Assembly: GCA_902614395.1 (NCBI GenBank) | Contig: CACMKW010000011.1 | Coordinates: 1-40,506, forward strand | Direction: 5' to 3' | DNA from: an uncultured Alphaproteobacteria bacterium | GTDB lineage: Bacteria > Pseudomonadota > Alphaproteobacteria > HIMB59 > GCA-002718135 | DNA: 40,506 nt | Program-made: the position numbers and the translations under genes | Part shown: positions 6,488-15,547 of the stretch, one piece after another | Layout of the letters: each line of letters opens with the position of its first letter | Numbering within the stretch: the first letter of the stretch is position 1 | The notes under the pieces: model-generated | What the model was told of the DNA's origin: nothing | The model's database searches: none | What the model saw: the letters and a program-made list of their open reading frames with translations, nothing else

Positions 6488-8137
6488 CTAGTTAGCCTGT
6501 CTTCTAAGAAAAGTGGGTATGTCGAGAAGTTCTTCCTCCGTTTCCTGATTGAACTCATCATCAATTTCAGCAGTTACAGTCTCTTCAGCACTAAACTCCT
6601 CTTTTTCATCGATGGTTGAATTATTATCTTCAGAGTTTTTATCTTCTGATTCATTTTCTTCAATCTTTTCTTCTGAAGTAGTAAAAACAGGTTCAGTCTT
6701 CTCTAATCTCTCATTTTCTGAAGAAATATCTTCAGATTTATTTTCAGTAGAAAGAGTATCAAATAAGCTCAACTTTCTTACACTTGTTTGATTTGGTTTT
6801 TCAATATGTGAAGATGACTTTGAAACTTGCTCAGAAATATAATCAGTTTCAATTTGATCTACAGCTTCTGAAACTTCATTTTGTTCAAAAACTTTATCAT
6901 TAGTATTTTCTTCTAAACTTGCAGTTTCTTTTTGGTTAATATTTGTTATCTCATCTAAAACAATATTTTCAGAATTTTGATTATTGAGAATTTCTTCATT
7001 TGAAATCTCATTAATCTCCTCATCTAAGATACTTTCATCTTGTAAAGAATGTTCCTGTAATGCCATATTTTCGTTCAATGATTCAGATTTTTCTATATCT
7101 TGTTTATAAATATCGTTATTTATATTTATTGGCGCAAAATTTTCTATAGGTTTAGCTGAAATATTATTATTTACATCAATACCTGTAGCTACAATACTAA
7201 CTCTTACAACTCCCTCAAGCCTATCATCACAAGTAGTTCCATAGATAATATTTGCTTCTTCATCAACTTCTTGTTTGATTCTATTAGCTGCCTCATCAAC
7301 TTCATACAATGTAATGTCTTTGCCACCTGTAATATTAATTATTAGACCTTTTGCACCTTTAAGGGACACATCATCAATTAATGGGTTTGCAATAGCTGCT
7401 TCTGCAGCTGCAATTGCTCTACCTTCACCTTGTGCTTCACCAGTACCCATCATAGCTTTACCCATTTCAGACATAACAGTTTTTATATCTGAAAAATCTA
7501 AATTAATCATACCAGGCTGAACCATAAGATCAGTTACACCTCTTACACCTGCATACAGGACATCATCTGCCATCTTAAAAGCATCAGAGAAAGTAGTTTT
7601 TTCATTAGCAATCCTAAATAAATTTTGGTTTGGTATTGTTAGTAATGTATCAACATACTGTTGGAGTTCTTCAATTCCTTTTTCAGCTAACTTCATCCTT
7701 TGAGAGCCTTCGAAATGAAAAGGTTTAGTTACTACACCAACAGTTAGTATTCCTTTTTCTCTTGCTAATTTAGCAATAACTGGCGCAGCTCCTGTGCCAG
7801 TACCACCACCCATACCTGCAGCTATAAAAAGCATATGACTACCCTCAAACTTTTCACTTAAATCTTGAATTGCTTCTTCAGCAGCCTGTTTTCCAATATC
7901 AGGCCTCATTCCTGCTCCTAAACCTTTAGTGCTGTTTAATCCTAGTTGAATTTTATTTGGACAACTTGAAATTTGTAGAGCTTGTGCATCAGTATTTGCT
8001 ATTAAAAAGTCTACACCTTCTAAATTAGCGTTAATCATATTGTTAACTGCATTGCCACCAGATCCGCCTACTCCTAATACCGTTATTTTAGGATGTAAGT
8101 TTTGTGCTACATCTTGTATTGAAATATTGATAGTCAT
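6488..8137 (-). CDS. ftsZ: Cell division protein FtsZ with a long acidic linker
   Basis: Tubulin-like GTPase that polymerises into the cytokinetic ring at the inner face of the membrane. The GTP-binding signature GMGGGTGTG lies at residues 108-116. The T7 synergy loop NLDFSDI is at 212-218 and completes the active site of the next subunit. The globular core ends near residue 325. Residues about 326-536 form a low-complexity linker very rich in Glu, Asp, Asn and Ser. The protein ends in [13 protein letters not shown] (537-549), the conserved tail that binds FtsA and other partners. At 549 aa it is long because of the linker, as in other alphaproteobacteria. Its ribosome-binding site (GGCGGAGAT) is clear. 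An 80-bp gap separates it from ftsA and carries possible promoter and CtrA elements. A terminator follows. Confidence 0.97.
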   Translation of the reverse strand: MTINISIQDVAQNLHPKITVLGVGGSGGNAVNNMINANLEGVDFLIANTDAQALQISSCPNKIQLGLNSTKGLGAGMRPDIGKQAAEEAIQDLSEKFEGSHMLFIAAGMGGGTGTGAAPVIAKLAREKGILTVGVVTKPFHFEGSQRMKLAEKGIEELQQYVDTLLTIPNQNLFRIANEKTTFSDAFKMADDVLYAGVRGVTDLMVQPGMINLDFSDIKTVMSEMGKAMMGTGEAQGEGRAIAAAEAAIANPLIDDVSLKGAKGLIINITGGKDITLYEVDEAANRIKQEVDEEANIIYGTTCDDRLEGVVRVSIVATGIDVNNNISAKPIENFAPININNDIYKQDIEKSESLNENMALQEHSLQDESILDEEINEISNEEILNNQNSENIVLDEITNINQKETASLEENTNDKVFEQNEVSEAVDQIETDYISEQVSKSSSHIEKPNQTSVRKLSLFDTLSTENKSEDISSENERLEKTEPVFTTSEEKIEENESEDKNSEDNNSTIDEKEEFSAEETVTAEIDDEFNQETEEELLDIPTFLRRQAN

Positions 8138-8154
8138 TGTAAATCTCCGCCGTT

Positions 8155-8169
8155 TTAAATAGTTTTTAA
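8155..8169. promoter_or_regulatory. Possible CtrA binding site before ftsZ
   Basis: TTAA (8155-8158), 7 bp, TTAA (8166-8169) is an exact match to the CtrA consensus TTAA-N7-TTAA and reads the same on both strands. It overlaps the candidate ftsZ -10 (TAAAAA, minus strand 8163-8168), whose -35 would be TTGACG at 8187-8192 with an 18-bp spacer. CtrA is known to repress ftsZ in Caulobacter from a site overlapping its promoter. Because the DNA is so AT-rich, a match is expected by chance several times per 40 kb, so only its position makes it notable. Confidence 0.4.
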
Positions 8170-8189
8170 CGATTTATATTCGAAATCGT
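8169..8189. repeat. Inverted repeat in the ftsA-ftsZ gap
   Basis: ACGATTT (8169-8175) and AAATCGT (8183-8189) form perfect 7-bp arms around 7 bp, lying between the candidate -35 and -10 of ftsZ. A second perfect palindrome, ACTATATATAGT, sits at 8201-8212. They could be protein-binding sites or a hairpin in read-through mRNA from ftsA. Confidence 0.35.
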
Positions 8190-8217
8190 CAATATAATTT
8201 ACTATATATAGTATTAT

Positions 8218-9438
8218 CTAAATATACTGGTCAAGCCAAGTAAAAAAGCTTGAAATTCCTCGTTTTTTCAAGGTTTTTGATTTATTTGCCAAAAAATCAA
8301 TTTTAAATAAGTCTCGGTCATACAATATAGAACCTATAATGTCGCAAAAATTTGGTTTTTTAAAATTATTTTCCAAATTTAATTGATCTAATGGGCTTGA
8401 TACTCTTGCACCACTTGCAAAAATTGTTTCTACGTATTCTGTAATATTATCCATCATTGCACCTCCACCAGTTAAAACTACATTATTTAATTTTTTATTT
8501 CTTAAATTATTATCCCTAATTTTTTGCCATATCATTTCTAAGGTTTCCTCGATGCGAGGTTTAATAATCGCATTTAAGCTTGATCTTGTTATCTGTTTAA
8601 ATGTATTTTTATCATCTGAAACAATTGGGATTTCTATTATTTCATGATCATCACTTGGAGATGAAACCAGAGAGCCATATAAAGTTTTTAACCTTTCAGC
8701 ACTTGAAATTGTAGTTGATAAACCTCTAGCAATATCTAATGTAATGTTATTACTTCCAACACCTATTGCATCTCCATATACAAATTTATTATTTTCAAAA
8801 ACTGATATAGAAGATGTTGAATGACCTAAATCTATGCAAATAGTTCCAAGTTCTTTTTCATCTTTTGTTAGTGATGATAAAGATGAAGATAATGGGGAAG
8901 GAATATAATTATCAATGTTAAGTTTCAATTTTTTGATAACACTGGATATATTAGCTGAATATTTTTTTTGAATATATATTTTATAAAAGTTAATTTTAAT
9001 ATTATCTGAATAATTTCCAATTGGAGCATTGAAATACAGATTATTATCAATATCATATGAGGTTATATTATTAAATATTTCAAATTTTTCATTAGGATTA
9101 TTAAAATATTCTGATTGATTAATTATTTTTTTCAAATGTAATTCAGAAATTCTCTCATTTTTTAATTCTATTTCTGAATTGTAATAATGAGAATTAGAAT
9201 TCAACAAGGATAGATTAAGATTAATAGAATTTAGTTTGGTTTGAGATTGTTTTTCAGCCTCTACAACTAAAGATTTAATCTGATCATGTAAATTTTCAAA
9301 ATTTAAAATAATATTTTTTTTTATATTATTATTAGGAACACTAGCAATTGATAAAATATTAATATTTTCAGTATTCTTATAATCAGCAATAACAAACGAT
9401 ATTTTTGAATTACCAATATCTAAACCAGCTTTAATCAT
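8218..9438 (-). CDS. ftsA: Cell division protein FtsA
   Basis: Actin-like ATPase that anchors FtsZ filaments to the inner membrane and helps recruit the later division proteins. The N-terminal phosphate-1 motif is GLDIGNSKI (residues 5-13). The phosphate-2 motif is seen as CIDLGHSTSSISVF and the adenosine motif as VVLTGGGAMM. The C-terminus RGISSFFTWLDQYI is an amphipathic membrane-targeting helix. Between lies the FtsA-specific 1C domain rather than MreB-type sequence. At 406 aa it is normal length. The start overlaps the ftsQ end by 8 nt. It is the last gene of the gapless mraZ-to-ftsA run; ftsZ follows after 80 bp. Confidence 0.95.
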   Translation of the reverse strand: MIKAGLDIGNSKISFVIADYKNTENINILSIASVPNNNIKKNIILNFENLHDQIKSLVVEAEKQSQTKLNSINLNLSLLNSNSHYYNSEIELKNERISELHLKKIINQSEYFNNPNEKFEIFNNITSYDIDNNLYFNAPIGNYSDNIKINFYKIYIQKKYSANISSVIKKLKLNIDNYIPSPLSSSLSSLTKDEKELGTICIDLGHSTSSISVFENNKFVYGDAIGVGSNNITLDIARGLSTTISSAERLKTLYGSLVSSPSDDHEIIEIPIVSDDKNTFKQITRSSLNAIIKPRIEETLEMIWQKIRDNNLRNKKLNNVVLTGGGAMMDNITEYVETIFASGARVSSPLDQLNLENNFKKPNFCDIIGSILYDRDLFKIDFLANKSKTLKKRGISSFFTWLDQYI

Positions 9439-10204
9439 TTATATTAATTAAGATTGTCTTTTTTAAATTTCTTAAATCATATGTTTTTATATTATTAATA
9501 TCTGTTTCGCTAAGTTTATTTTGTATCATAATAAAATTCTGAATAGATCTATTTGGATCTTCTTCTGAAAGCATTATTTTAACATCACCGTATAAATTTA
9601 TATCCCATCTTCTTTTATTCAGGAATTCCAAACTCTCTATTTGATATTTTTTTTCAAAATCATTGTTTTTTAAAATATTAATTAATGAATTAGCTTTTAA
9701 GTTTGAAGAGTTACCCTTAAAGATTAATAATGACTGATTAGTGAAATCTTTAATATAAATTTGATCTATAATTTTTCCATTTTCATCAAAAACAAAGTAT
9801 TTCTCGTTAAAAAAATAAATTCCTATTGGCTTATATTCTTCAATCCTAATAAATAGTGTATCTTTGTAATTTGTATTTAAATATATTTCTTTGACCCAAC
9901 TATTTTCATTTATTGAGTCATTAATTTGCTCCAATGGTAATAAAAAAATTGAAGACCGTAAATAATTCTGCAGTTTATCCTCTACAAATTTTAATTCAAT
10001 TTTCTCCAAACCTGAAATATCATATTTTGTAAATTGATATTGAAAGTTTTCAGAAAAACTCTGTATTATATTTTTAGAAGTTTCAATTAAATTATTTTTG
10101 TTAAAATATAGTAATAAAGAAAAAATAATTAAAAATAGGGAAATACAAAAATAAGTAAATGATCTGAAACTTATAACATATCTTCTTCTATTAATATTGT
10201 TCAT
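9431..10204 (-). CDS. ftsQ: Cell division protein FtsQ
   Basis: Bitopic inner-membrane divisome protein that works with FtsL and FtsB in the periplasm to control septal synthesis. A short basic cytosolic tail (NRRR) is followed by one membrane segment at about residues 15-33. A POTRA-like domain starts at FTKYDISGLEKIE and a beta domain contains KEIYLNT, TLFIRIEEYKPIGIY and the VFDENGKII strand. These are the usual order and spacing for FtsQ/DivIB. At 257 aa it is complete. It starts 1 nt after ddl and overlaps ftsA by 8 nt. Family sequence conservation is low, so the position between ddl and ftsA carries weight in the call. Confidence 0.92.
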   Translation of the reverse strand: MNNINRRRYVISFRSFTYFCISLFLIIFSLLLYFNKNNLIETSKNIIQSFSENFQYQFTKYDISGLEKIELKFVEDKLQNYLRSSIFLLPLEQINDSINENSWVKEIYLNTNYKDTLFIRIEEYKPIGIYFFNEKYFVFDENGKIIDQIYIKDFTNQSLLIFKGNSSNLKANSLINILKNNDFEKKYQIESLEFLNKRRWDINLYGDVKIMLSEEDPNRSIQNFIMIQNKLSETDINNIKTYDLRNLKKTILININD

Positions 10205-10205
10205 A

Positions 10206-11156
10206 CTAATAATTTAAATTTTTTATCAAAATAAAAATGATTTCAGAAAAAGGTAAACCTTTATAATTAGCTTGTTCAGGTAATAGAGATATAGGAGTAA
10301 GTCCAGGTTGAGTATTTGTTTCTAAAAAGAAAATTTTATTTTTTTTTGTATCAAAAATAAAATCAGTTCTTGCAAGTGAATTACAACCTAAGAGTTTATG
10401 AGCTTTTGTAGCAAATTTAAGACATTTAGCATAATTTATTTTATTTAACTTGGCTGGCAAAATATGTTTAGCGTAACCTTTTGAATATTTTGCTTTATAA
10501 TCGAAGAAATTATTTTTTGATTTTATCTCTGTAACAGCTAGTGCGTGAATTTTTTTATCTAATTTTATAGTTGAAACTGTAAGCTCCCTTCCAGATATAT
10601 ACTCTTCTATTAAAATTTCTTTGTGATTATTAAGTTCCTTTTTAAATTCTTCTATATTAGAAATTAAATTATCAAATTCTTTTTGATTTTTTATTATTTT
10701 TATACCAAAACTTGAACCACTTTTATTGGGCTTAATGACAAATTTTTTTAACTTACTTTTGATAGTAATTAATTTCTTCTCATTTAAATCATTTATATTT
10801 AAAAGATAAAATTTTGGAGACATTAATTTATTTTTAATAATTTCTCTCTTTGAGGCAGATTTATTAAAACATAGATTAGATGATTTTATATTTGAATGAG
10901 AAAAGGGAATCTTATTTTTTTTTAAAATTTTTTGAGTTTGTCCATCTTCACCAAAGGGTCCATGTAAAGCATTAATACAAACAAAATTTTTATAATTAAT
11001 TATTTTTTTATGAAAGTTTTTTGGATTAACTCTTAATATCTTAAACTTCAATTTATTTTGATTAAGAATTTTTTGAATTTCTCTAGAGGTTACTAAAGAT
11101 ACATCATGCTCTTCATTATTACCACCTTCTAAAATTAAAATTTTTTTATTACTCAC
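10206..11156 (-). CDS. ddl: D-alanine--D-alanine ligase
   Basis: ATP-grasp enzyme that joins two D-alanines for the peptidoglycan stem peptide that MurF then attaches. The N-terminal motif EGGNNEEHDVSLVT (family GGxxxEHxVS) is visible, followed by NALHGPFGEDGQTQ, the ATP-grasp strand IEEYISGRELTVS, and the metal/substrate motif ETNTQPGLTPISLLPEQA near the C-terminus. At 316 aa it matches DdlB. It overlaps murB by 8 nt and is 1 nt from ftsQ, the usual place for ddl in proteobacterial dcw clusters. No sign of the D-Ala-D-Lac specificity changes could be judged by eye. Confidence 0.95.
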   Translation of the reverse strand: MSNKKILILEGGNNEEHDVSLVTSREIQKILNQNKLKFKILRVNPKNFHKKIINYKNFVCINALHGPFGEDGQTQKILKKNKIPFSHSNIKSSNLCFNKSASKREIIKNKLMSPKFYLLNINDLNEKKLITIKSKLKKFVIKPNKSGSSFGIKIIKNQKEFDNLISNIEEFKKELNNHKEILIEEYISGRELTVSTIKLDKKIHALAVTEIKSKNNFFDYKAKYSKGYAKHILPAKLNKINYAKCLKFATKAHKLLGCNSLARTDFIFDTKKNKIFFLETNTQPGLTPISLLPEQANYKGLPFSEIIFILIKNLNY

Positions 11157-12042
11157 CTATTATTTTTACCTCCCATTCTAATTTTACATTGAATTTGGCA
11201 TATACTTTCTCAACAATACTTTTACCTAGGTTTTCTATATCTGTTGCTGAAGCACTTCCCATATTAATTAAAAAATTTGCATGTTTATCACTCACATATG
11301 CATCTCCAAAATTGGTACCTTTACATCCTGCTTCTTCAATTAGTTTAGCCGCATGAAGATTTCCAGGATTTTTAAAAGTACTACCAGAAGTTTTATTTTT
11401 TATTGGCTGAGATTCTAAACGTTTATTCTTTATTTTATTAATCTTATCTTTTATTAAATTTTGATCTCCGTAATTAAAATTAAATATAGCTTTTGTAACT
11501 ATATCTGTATTGTTTATTTCTGAAGATCTGTATTTTAGATTTAGTTTATCTTTTGTAATTATTTTTCTTTGACCAAAATTATCACAAATCTCAATGCTAT
11601 TTATAACATCTACAGTTTCCGAACCATAACAGCCAGCATTCATTTTAACTGCTCCACCTATCGATCCTGGAATACCACTATAAAATTCAAAACCCTCTAT
11701 ATTTTGTCTCAATGCATAATTTGATAAATTAATATCTAAAATACTAGCGCCAACTTCAAGTTTGTTATCATTGATTTTAATAGTATTAAAACCTTTACCT
11801 AATTTTATAAGAGTTCCATTATAACCATTATCTCTAATTAATAGATTTGAGCCTGAACCTATTATATAAAAATTTTCATTATTTATTTCATTTAATATAA
11901 TTTCTAACTCTAAATTATCTTCAACTATTGCAAATATTTTTGCATTACCTCCTGTTCTAAACCAAGTATTTTTACCAGCATTATAATCTGTGTATATTTT
12001 ACTTTTAAGTTTTTCAGCTAATTCTATAATTTTTTTTGACAT
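11149..12042 (-). CDS. murB: UDP-N-acetylenolpyruvoylglucosamine reductase
   Basis: FAD enzyme that uses NADPH to reduce the enolpyruvyl group and give UDP-MurNAc, the second committed step of peptidoglycan synthesis. FAD-binding features are NTWFRTGGNAK, GSGSNLLIRDNGYNG and GIPGSIGGAVKMNAGCYG. The proton-donor serine region is SGSTFKNPGN, near residue 220, followed by LIEEAGCKG and KHANFLIN. The arrangement and 297-aa length are those of type II MurB, lacking the extra loop of the E. coli enzyme. Its ATG overlaps the murC stop (TAATG), and its end overlaps ddl by 8 nt. murA is not in the window. Confidence 0.95.
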   Translation of the reverse strand: MSKKIIELAEKLKSKIYTDYNAGKNTWFRTGGNAKIFAIVEDNLELEIILNEINNENFYIIGSGSNLLIRDNGYNGTLIKLGKGFNTIKINDNKLEVGASILDINLSNYALRQNIEGFEFYSGIPGSIGGAVKMNAGCYGSETVDVINSIEICDNFGQRKIITKDKLNLKYRSSEINNTDIVTKAIFNFNYGDQNLIKDKINKIKNKRLESQPIKNKTSGSTFKNPGNLHAAKLIEEAGCKGTNFGDAYVSDKHANFLINMGSASATDIENLGKSIVEKVYAKFNVKLEWEVKIIGE

Positions 12043-13412
12043 TAGTTATTCAAATATTTTTTTGCAATACTTGATATTGAACCCGCGCCCATAAAAACAA
12101 TTGTATTTTGATGCAATGTATAAGGTTTCATTAATTTATTTAAATCACCTATATTTTTTAAATATATAGTATTTTTATTTTTTTTTAATATTTTAGAATA
12201 TATGTCTTTTGAAGTTGCACCCTTGATAATCTTTTCTCCAGCTGAATAAGTTTCTAATAAAAATAAATAATCAACTTTAGATAAAACTTTTATAAATTCT
12301 CTAATTAGTATTTTAGTTCTAGTGTATCTGTGTGGCTGAAAAACAACTATTACTTTATTTTTTAGACTTTTAGCTGCACTTAATGTAGCTGCAATTTCTG
12401 TTGGATGATGTGCATAATCATCATACACAAAGGACTTATTTTTTTTTCCAATAAATGAGAACCTTCTTTTTACACCCACATAATTAATCAAAGCATTATT
12501 AATATCTTTATTTTTAATTCCATTTAGTTTGGCTGCAATAATACTTGCAGTTGCATTTAAAATATTATGATTGCCAATTGAATTGATAGTAAATTTATAA
12601 TTAGAAGAATGAATAATTTTATTGTTAATTTTTAATTTAAAAGAAGTTTTTAGTTTGTTTTGTATAATATCAAAGATTAATACATCTGCTTTTTTATTTT
12701 TTATTGAATAAGTTAAAATATTTCTAGTTTTTATTTTGTTAATTAGTAATTTAAGATTCTTATCATCATAACACATTATTGTGGTTCCATAAAATGGAAG
12801 CAGATTTATAAATTTTTCAAATGCATTAATTAAATTTTTTTTTGATTTATAAAAATCCATGTGTTCAACATCTAAATTAGTAATAATTGATATTTGATGT
12901 GGAAGCTTTAAAAAGGTACCATCACTCTCGTCTGCTTCAACAATCATCCATTCACCTTTTCCATAACGATTATTATTAGAAAAAGAATTTATAATACCGC
13001 CATTTACAATAGTAGGATCTAAACCTGCTTCATTGAAAATATTTCCTACCAAACTAGTAGTAGTAGTTTTTCCGTGAGATCCAGCTATGGCAATAGATTT
13101 TTTATTTTTCATTAATTCAGAAAGCATATCAGCTCGAGAAAGAACTGGTATTTTTTTAATATATGCTTCTCTTATTTCAGGATTATTTTTTTTAATAGCT
13201 GATGAATAAACAATAGCATGAGCATTTTTAATATTTTTTTTATTATGTCCTAAAAAAAATTTTATACCTTTTTTCTTTAATCTTTTGGTATTGTCATTTA
13301 CTGATATATCACTACCCTGGATCGAATATCCTTTATCTAGCATCAATTCTGCAATACCAGACATTCCTATTCCTGAAATACCTATAAAATGAATTTTACT
13401 ATTAATTTGCAT
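12042..13412 (-). CDS. murC: UDP-N-acetylmuramate--L-alanine ligase
   Basis: ATP-dependent Mur ligase that adds L-alanine to UDP-MurNAc. The N-terminal domain begins with the MurC-type loop FIGISGIGMSGIAELM. The P-loop is GSHGKTTT at residues 111-118, with His in the place typical of MurC. VEADESDGTFL and NLDVEHMDFY follow in the central domain, and the C-terminal domain carries YDDYAHHPTEI and FQPHRYTRT. At 456 aa it is standard. It overlaps murG by 11 nt and shares a TAATG junction with murB. Mpl, a recycling paralogue, is an alternative family member, but the dcw position and the motifs favour MurC. Confidence 0.96.
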   Translation of the reverse strand: MQINSKIHFIGISGIGMSGIAELMLDKGYSIQGSDISVNDNTKRLKKKGIKFFLGHNKKNIKNAHAIVYSSAIKKNNPEIREAYIKKIPVLSRADMLSELMKNKKSIAIAGSHGKTTTTSLVGNIFNEAGLDPTIVNGGIINSFSNNNRYGKGEWMIVEADESDGTFLKLPHQISIITNLDVEHMDFYKSKKNLINAFEKFINLLPFYGTTIMCYDDKNLKLLINKIKTRNILTYSIKNKKADVLIFDIIQNKLKTSFKLKINNKIIHSSNYKFTINSIGNHNILNATASIIAAKLNGIKNKDINNALINYVGVKRRFSFIGKKNKSFVYDDYAHHPTEIAATLSAAKSLKNKVIVVFQPHRYTRTKILIREFIKVLSKVDYLFLLETYSAGEKIIKGATSKDIYSKILKKNKNTIYLKNIGDLNKLMKPYTLHQNTIVFMGAGSISSIAKKYLNN

Positions 13413-14487
13413 TTAGTATTAATTTATAAATTAAAGTATTAGAGTTTTTAACTTTAATCATATCAAATTTTTTATTCATTGATTCTAATTTACTTTCATT
13501 ACTATATGTTTCATAAATATGTCTTTTTGCTTTGTCTAAATCATCATTATTTTGATCAAAAATTATGGCTAAGTCATGTTTAGCTAATATTTCAGCATTA
13601 AAAAATTGATGATTATCTTTTGAAGAAGGTAAAGGAATTAATATCGAGGGAAGTTTAAAGTTAATTAAATCAACAATTGTTCCTGCTCCAGCTCTGCATA
13701 TTGCTAAATTAGAATTAGCTAGTATTTCATCTACATTTATAAAAAAATCTTTCAAAATTATTGGTGATTTAATATTTTGTAATTCTGCTTCATATTTTTT
13801 TATCAAATGTTTAGAACACTGAAATATAAAATTAGCTTTTATAATTTTTTCGTCATCTATAATTTTAATTAGATTCGTTGCAAAATTTGATACAAATTCT
13901 GATCCTTGACTGCCACCAGAAATAAAAATTGTAAAGTTACTCTTAGAATTTTTATTGCTTATGTTATTATTTTTTTGAAAATTATTTTCTGGAGAACCAA
14001 CTACAAATATTTTATCTTTAAACTTTGAATTGATTTTAGATTTAATATCAAAATTTAAAAATATTTTATTTGAAAAATTCAAAAAAAATTTATTCGTTCT
14101 TCCTATTATTGAATTTTGTTCATGTATATAAAGTTTAACTTTATAAATTGGTTTAAATAACATACAAGTTAACATTGGAGAAAACGAAGCATAACTTCCA
14201 AAAGAAATAGAATGGGATGGTTTTAATAAAAATATAATAATGAATGATTGAATTAATCCTAATAAAATTTGAAATATGCCAAAGATTTTAAATATTAGGT
14301 TTCCATTCAAATTTGACGAGCTAATTATATAAATTTTTCCATTATAATTATCAAAGTATTTATAACCTCTTTTGTCAGTTATAATTGTGCAATTTATATT
14401 TTTATTAGATAAATAATTAGCAAAATTTTTTGCTGGTATAACATGTCCACCTGTTCCTCCTGTAATTAGTAAAAAATTTTCTTTCAT
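13402..14487 (-). CDS. murG: MurG, lipid II-forming N-acetylglucosaminyltransferase
   Basis: GT-B glycosyltransferase on the cytosolic face of the inner membrane that adds GlcNAc to lipid I to make lipid II. The lipid-pyrophosphate loop GGTGGHVIPA lies at residues 10-19. The acceptor-domain helix SFGSYASFSP follows, then HEQNSIIGRTNKF, SGGSQGSE at the second glycine-rich loop, and CRAGAGTIVDL with IPLPSSKDNHQ at the donor site. At 361 aa it is normal. It overlaps ftsW by 4 nt (ATGA) and murC by 11 nt, consistent with coupled translation. Confidence 0.95.
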   Translation of the reverse strand: MKENFLLITGGTGGHVIPAKNFANYLSNKNINCTIITDKRGYKYFDNYNGKIYIISSSNLNGNLIFKIFGIFQILLGLIQSFIIIFLLKPSHSISFGSYASFSPMLTCMLFKPIYKVKLYIHEQNSIIGRTNKFFLNFSNKIFLNFDIKSKINSKFKDKIFVVGSPENNFQKNNNISNKNSKSNFTIFISGGSQGSEFVSNFATNLIKIIDDEKIIKANFIFQCSKHLIKKYEAELQNIKSPIILKDFFINVDEILANSNLAICRAGAGTIVDLINFKLPSILIPLPSSKDNHQFFNAEILAKHDLAIIFDQNNDDLDKAKRHIYETYSNESKLESMNKKFDMIKVKNSNTLIYKLILNAN

Positions 14488-15545
14488 AATTCTTCATTTT
14501 TTTTGTTTGTAAGAGATAATAAAAAACCAAATAAAATTGCTATTGATATCATGGAAGAACCTCCATAACTTACAAATGGCAGTGTCATACCCTTTGTTGG
14601 TATAAGGCCCAGCGAGCTAAAGATATTAATTAAGCATTGTAATCCAAATGAGCAAATTAAACCACTAATTGCTATAATTTTATATGGATCTTCAAGCTGT
14701 AGAACTTTTAATAAGCTTCTTATTATAATAGATAGAATTATAAAAATAATTATTAAACAAAAAATAAATCCTAATTCTTCTCCAGCAACAGCAAAAATAA
14801 AATCAGTGTTAGCATCAGGAATTTTTTCTTTTAAAATACCTTGCCCTGGACCCTTTCCAAGTAGCCCGCCATTTTTGAAAGCTTGAATACTTAAATCTAT
14901 TTGGTATGTATCAGTCCCACCTAATCCGCCAAGAAATGAATTAATTCTTGATTGAACATGATCAAAAATAAAATAAGAAAAAATTGAAATTCCTAATATA
15001 AATAAAAATGCAACTATAACTAAAAAAATTGATAAACCAGCAACGAATAACTGGCAAAAAAAAGTTGCTGACAGTAAAACTGTCATTCCCAAATCAGGCT
15101 GCATAAGTATTAAAGATAAAAGCAAGAAGAAAAAAACAAACAGTAAAGGTAAATAAAATTTTTTATCTTCTATAGATTTACTTATACACCATGCAGTCAA
15201 TATGACAAAAATAGGCTTAATTATCTCTGAAGGTTGAAGCGTAAAGTTAAATATTTGAAACCATCTCTTAGCACCTTTAACTTCGTAATCTAAAAAAAGT
15301 ATTAGCAGTATTATTATTAATAAAATAATAAATAAAAATAATGAAATTCTTCTTATATTTTTACTATCTAAATCTGATAACGCAATAAGTAAGAAAACTG
15401 AAAAAAGAAAAAAAATAGAGTGTCTATTTATGGATAAATTTTCATCTATGGAAAATGAAAGTATTAATCCCGTAAAACCCAATGATAATATTAATATAAT
15501 ATTAATTCTATCAATTGAACTCCACCAATTCTTTAAATATTCCAT
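14484..15545 (-). CDS. ftsW: FtsW, septal peptidoglycan polymerase (SEDS family)
   Basis: Polytopic SEDS glycosyltransferase that polymerises lipid II at the septum together with FtsI. About ten hydrophobic segments are visible. The large periplasmic loop contains FKNGGLLGKGPGQG and the DANTDFIFAVAGEELGF motif, and the C-terminal signature is GMTLPFVSYGGSSM. The catalytic aspartate of the family is expected in the periplasmic loop region, consistent with the Asp residues there. At 353 aa it is close to usual. RodA is the main alternative, but the placement between murD and murG in the dcw cluster supports FtsW. It starts 2 nt after murD. Confidence 0.94.
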   Translation of the reverse strand: MEYLKNWWSSIDRINIILILSLGFTGLILSFSIDENLSINRHSIFFLFSVFLLIALSDLDSKNIRRISLFLFIILLIIILLILFLDYEVKGAKRWFQIFNFTLQPSEIIKPIFVILTAWCISKSIEDKKFYLPLLFVFFFLLLSLILMQPDLGMTVLLSATFFCQLFVAGLSIFLVIVAFLFILGISIFSYFIFDHVQSRINSFLGGLGGTDTYQIDLSIQAFKNGGLLGKGPGQGILKEKIPDANTDFIFAVAGEELGFIFCLIIIFIILSIIIRSLLKVLQLEDPYKIIAISGLICSFGLQCLINIFSSLGLIPTKGMTLPFVSYGGSSMISIAILFGFLLSLTNKKNEEL

Positions 15546-15547
15546 GG

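Noticed and set aside
6549-7520. Plus-strand open frames opposite ftsZ
   Set aside because: Serine-rich or low-complexity shadows of the acidic FtsZ linker and of the FtsZ core; no start signals or family features.
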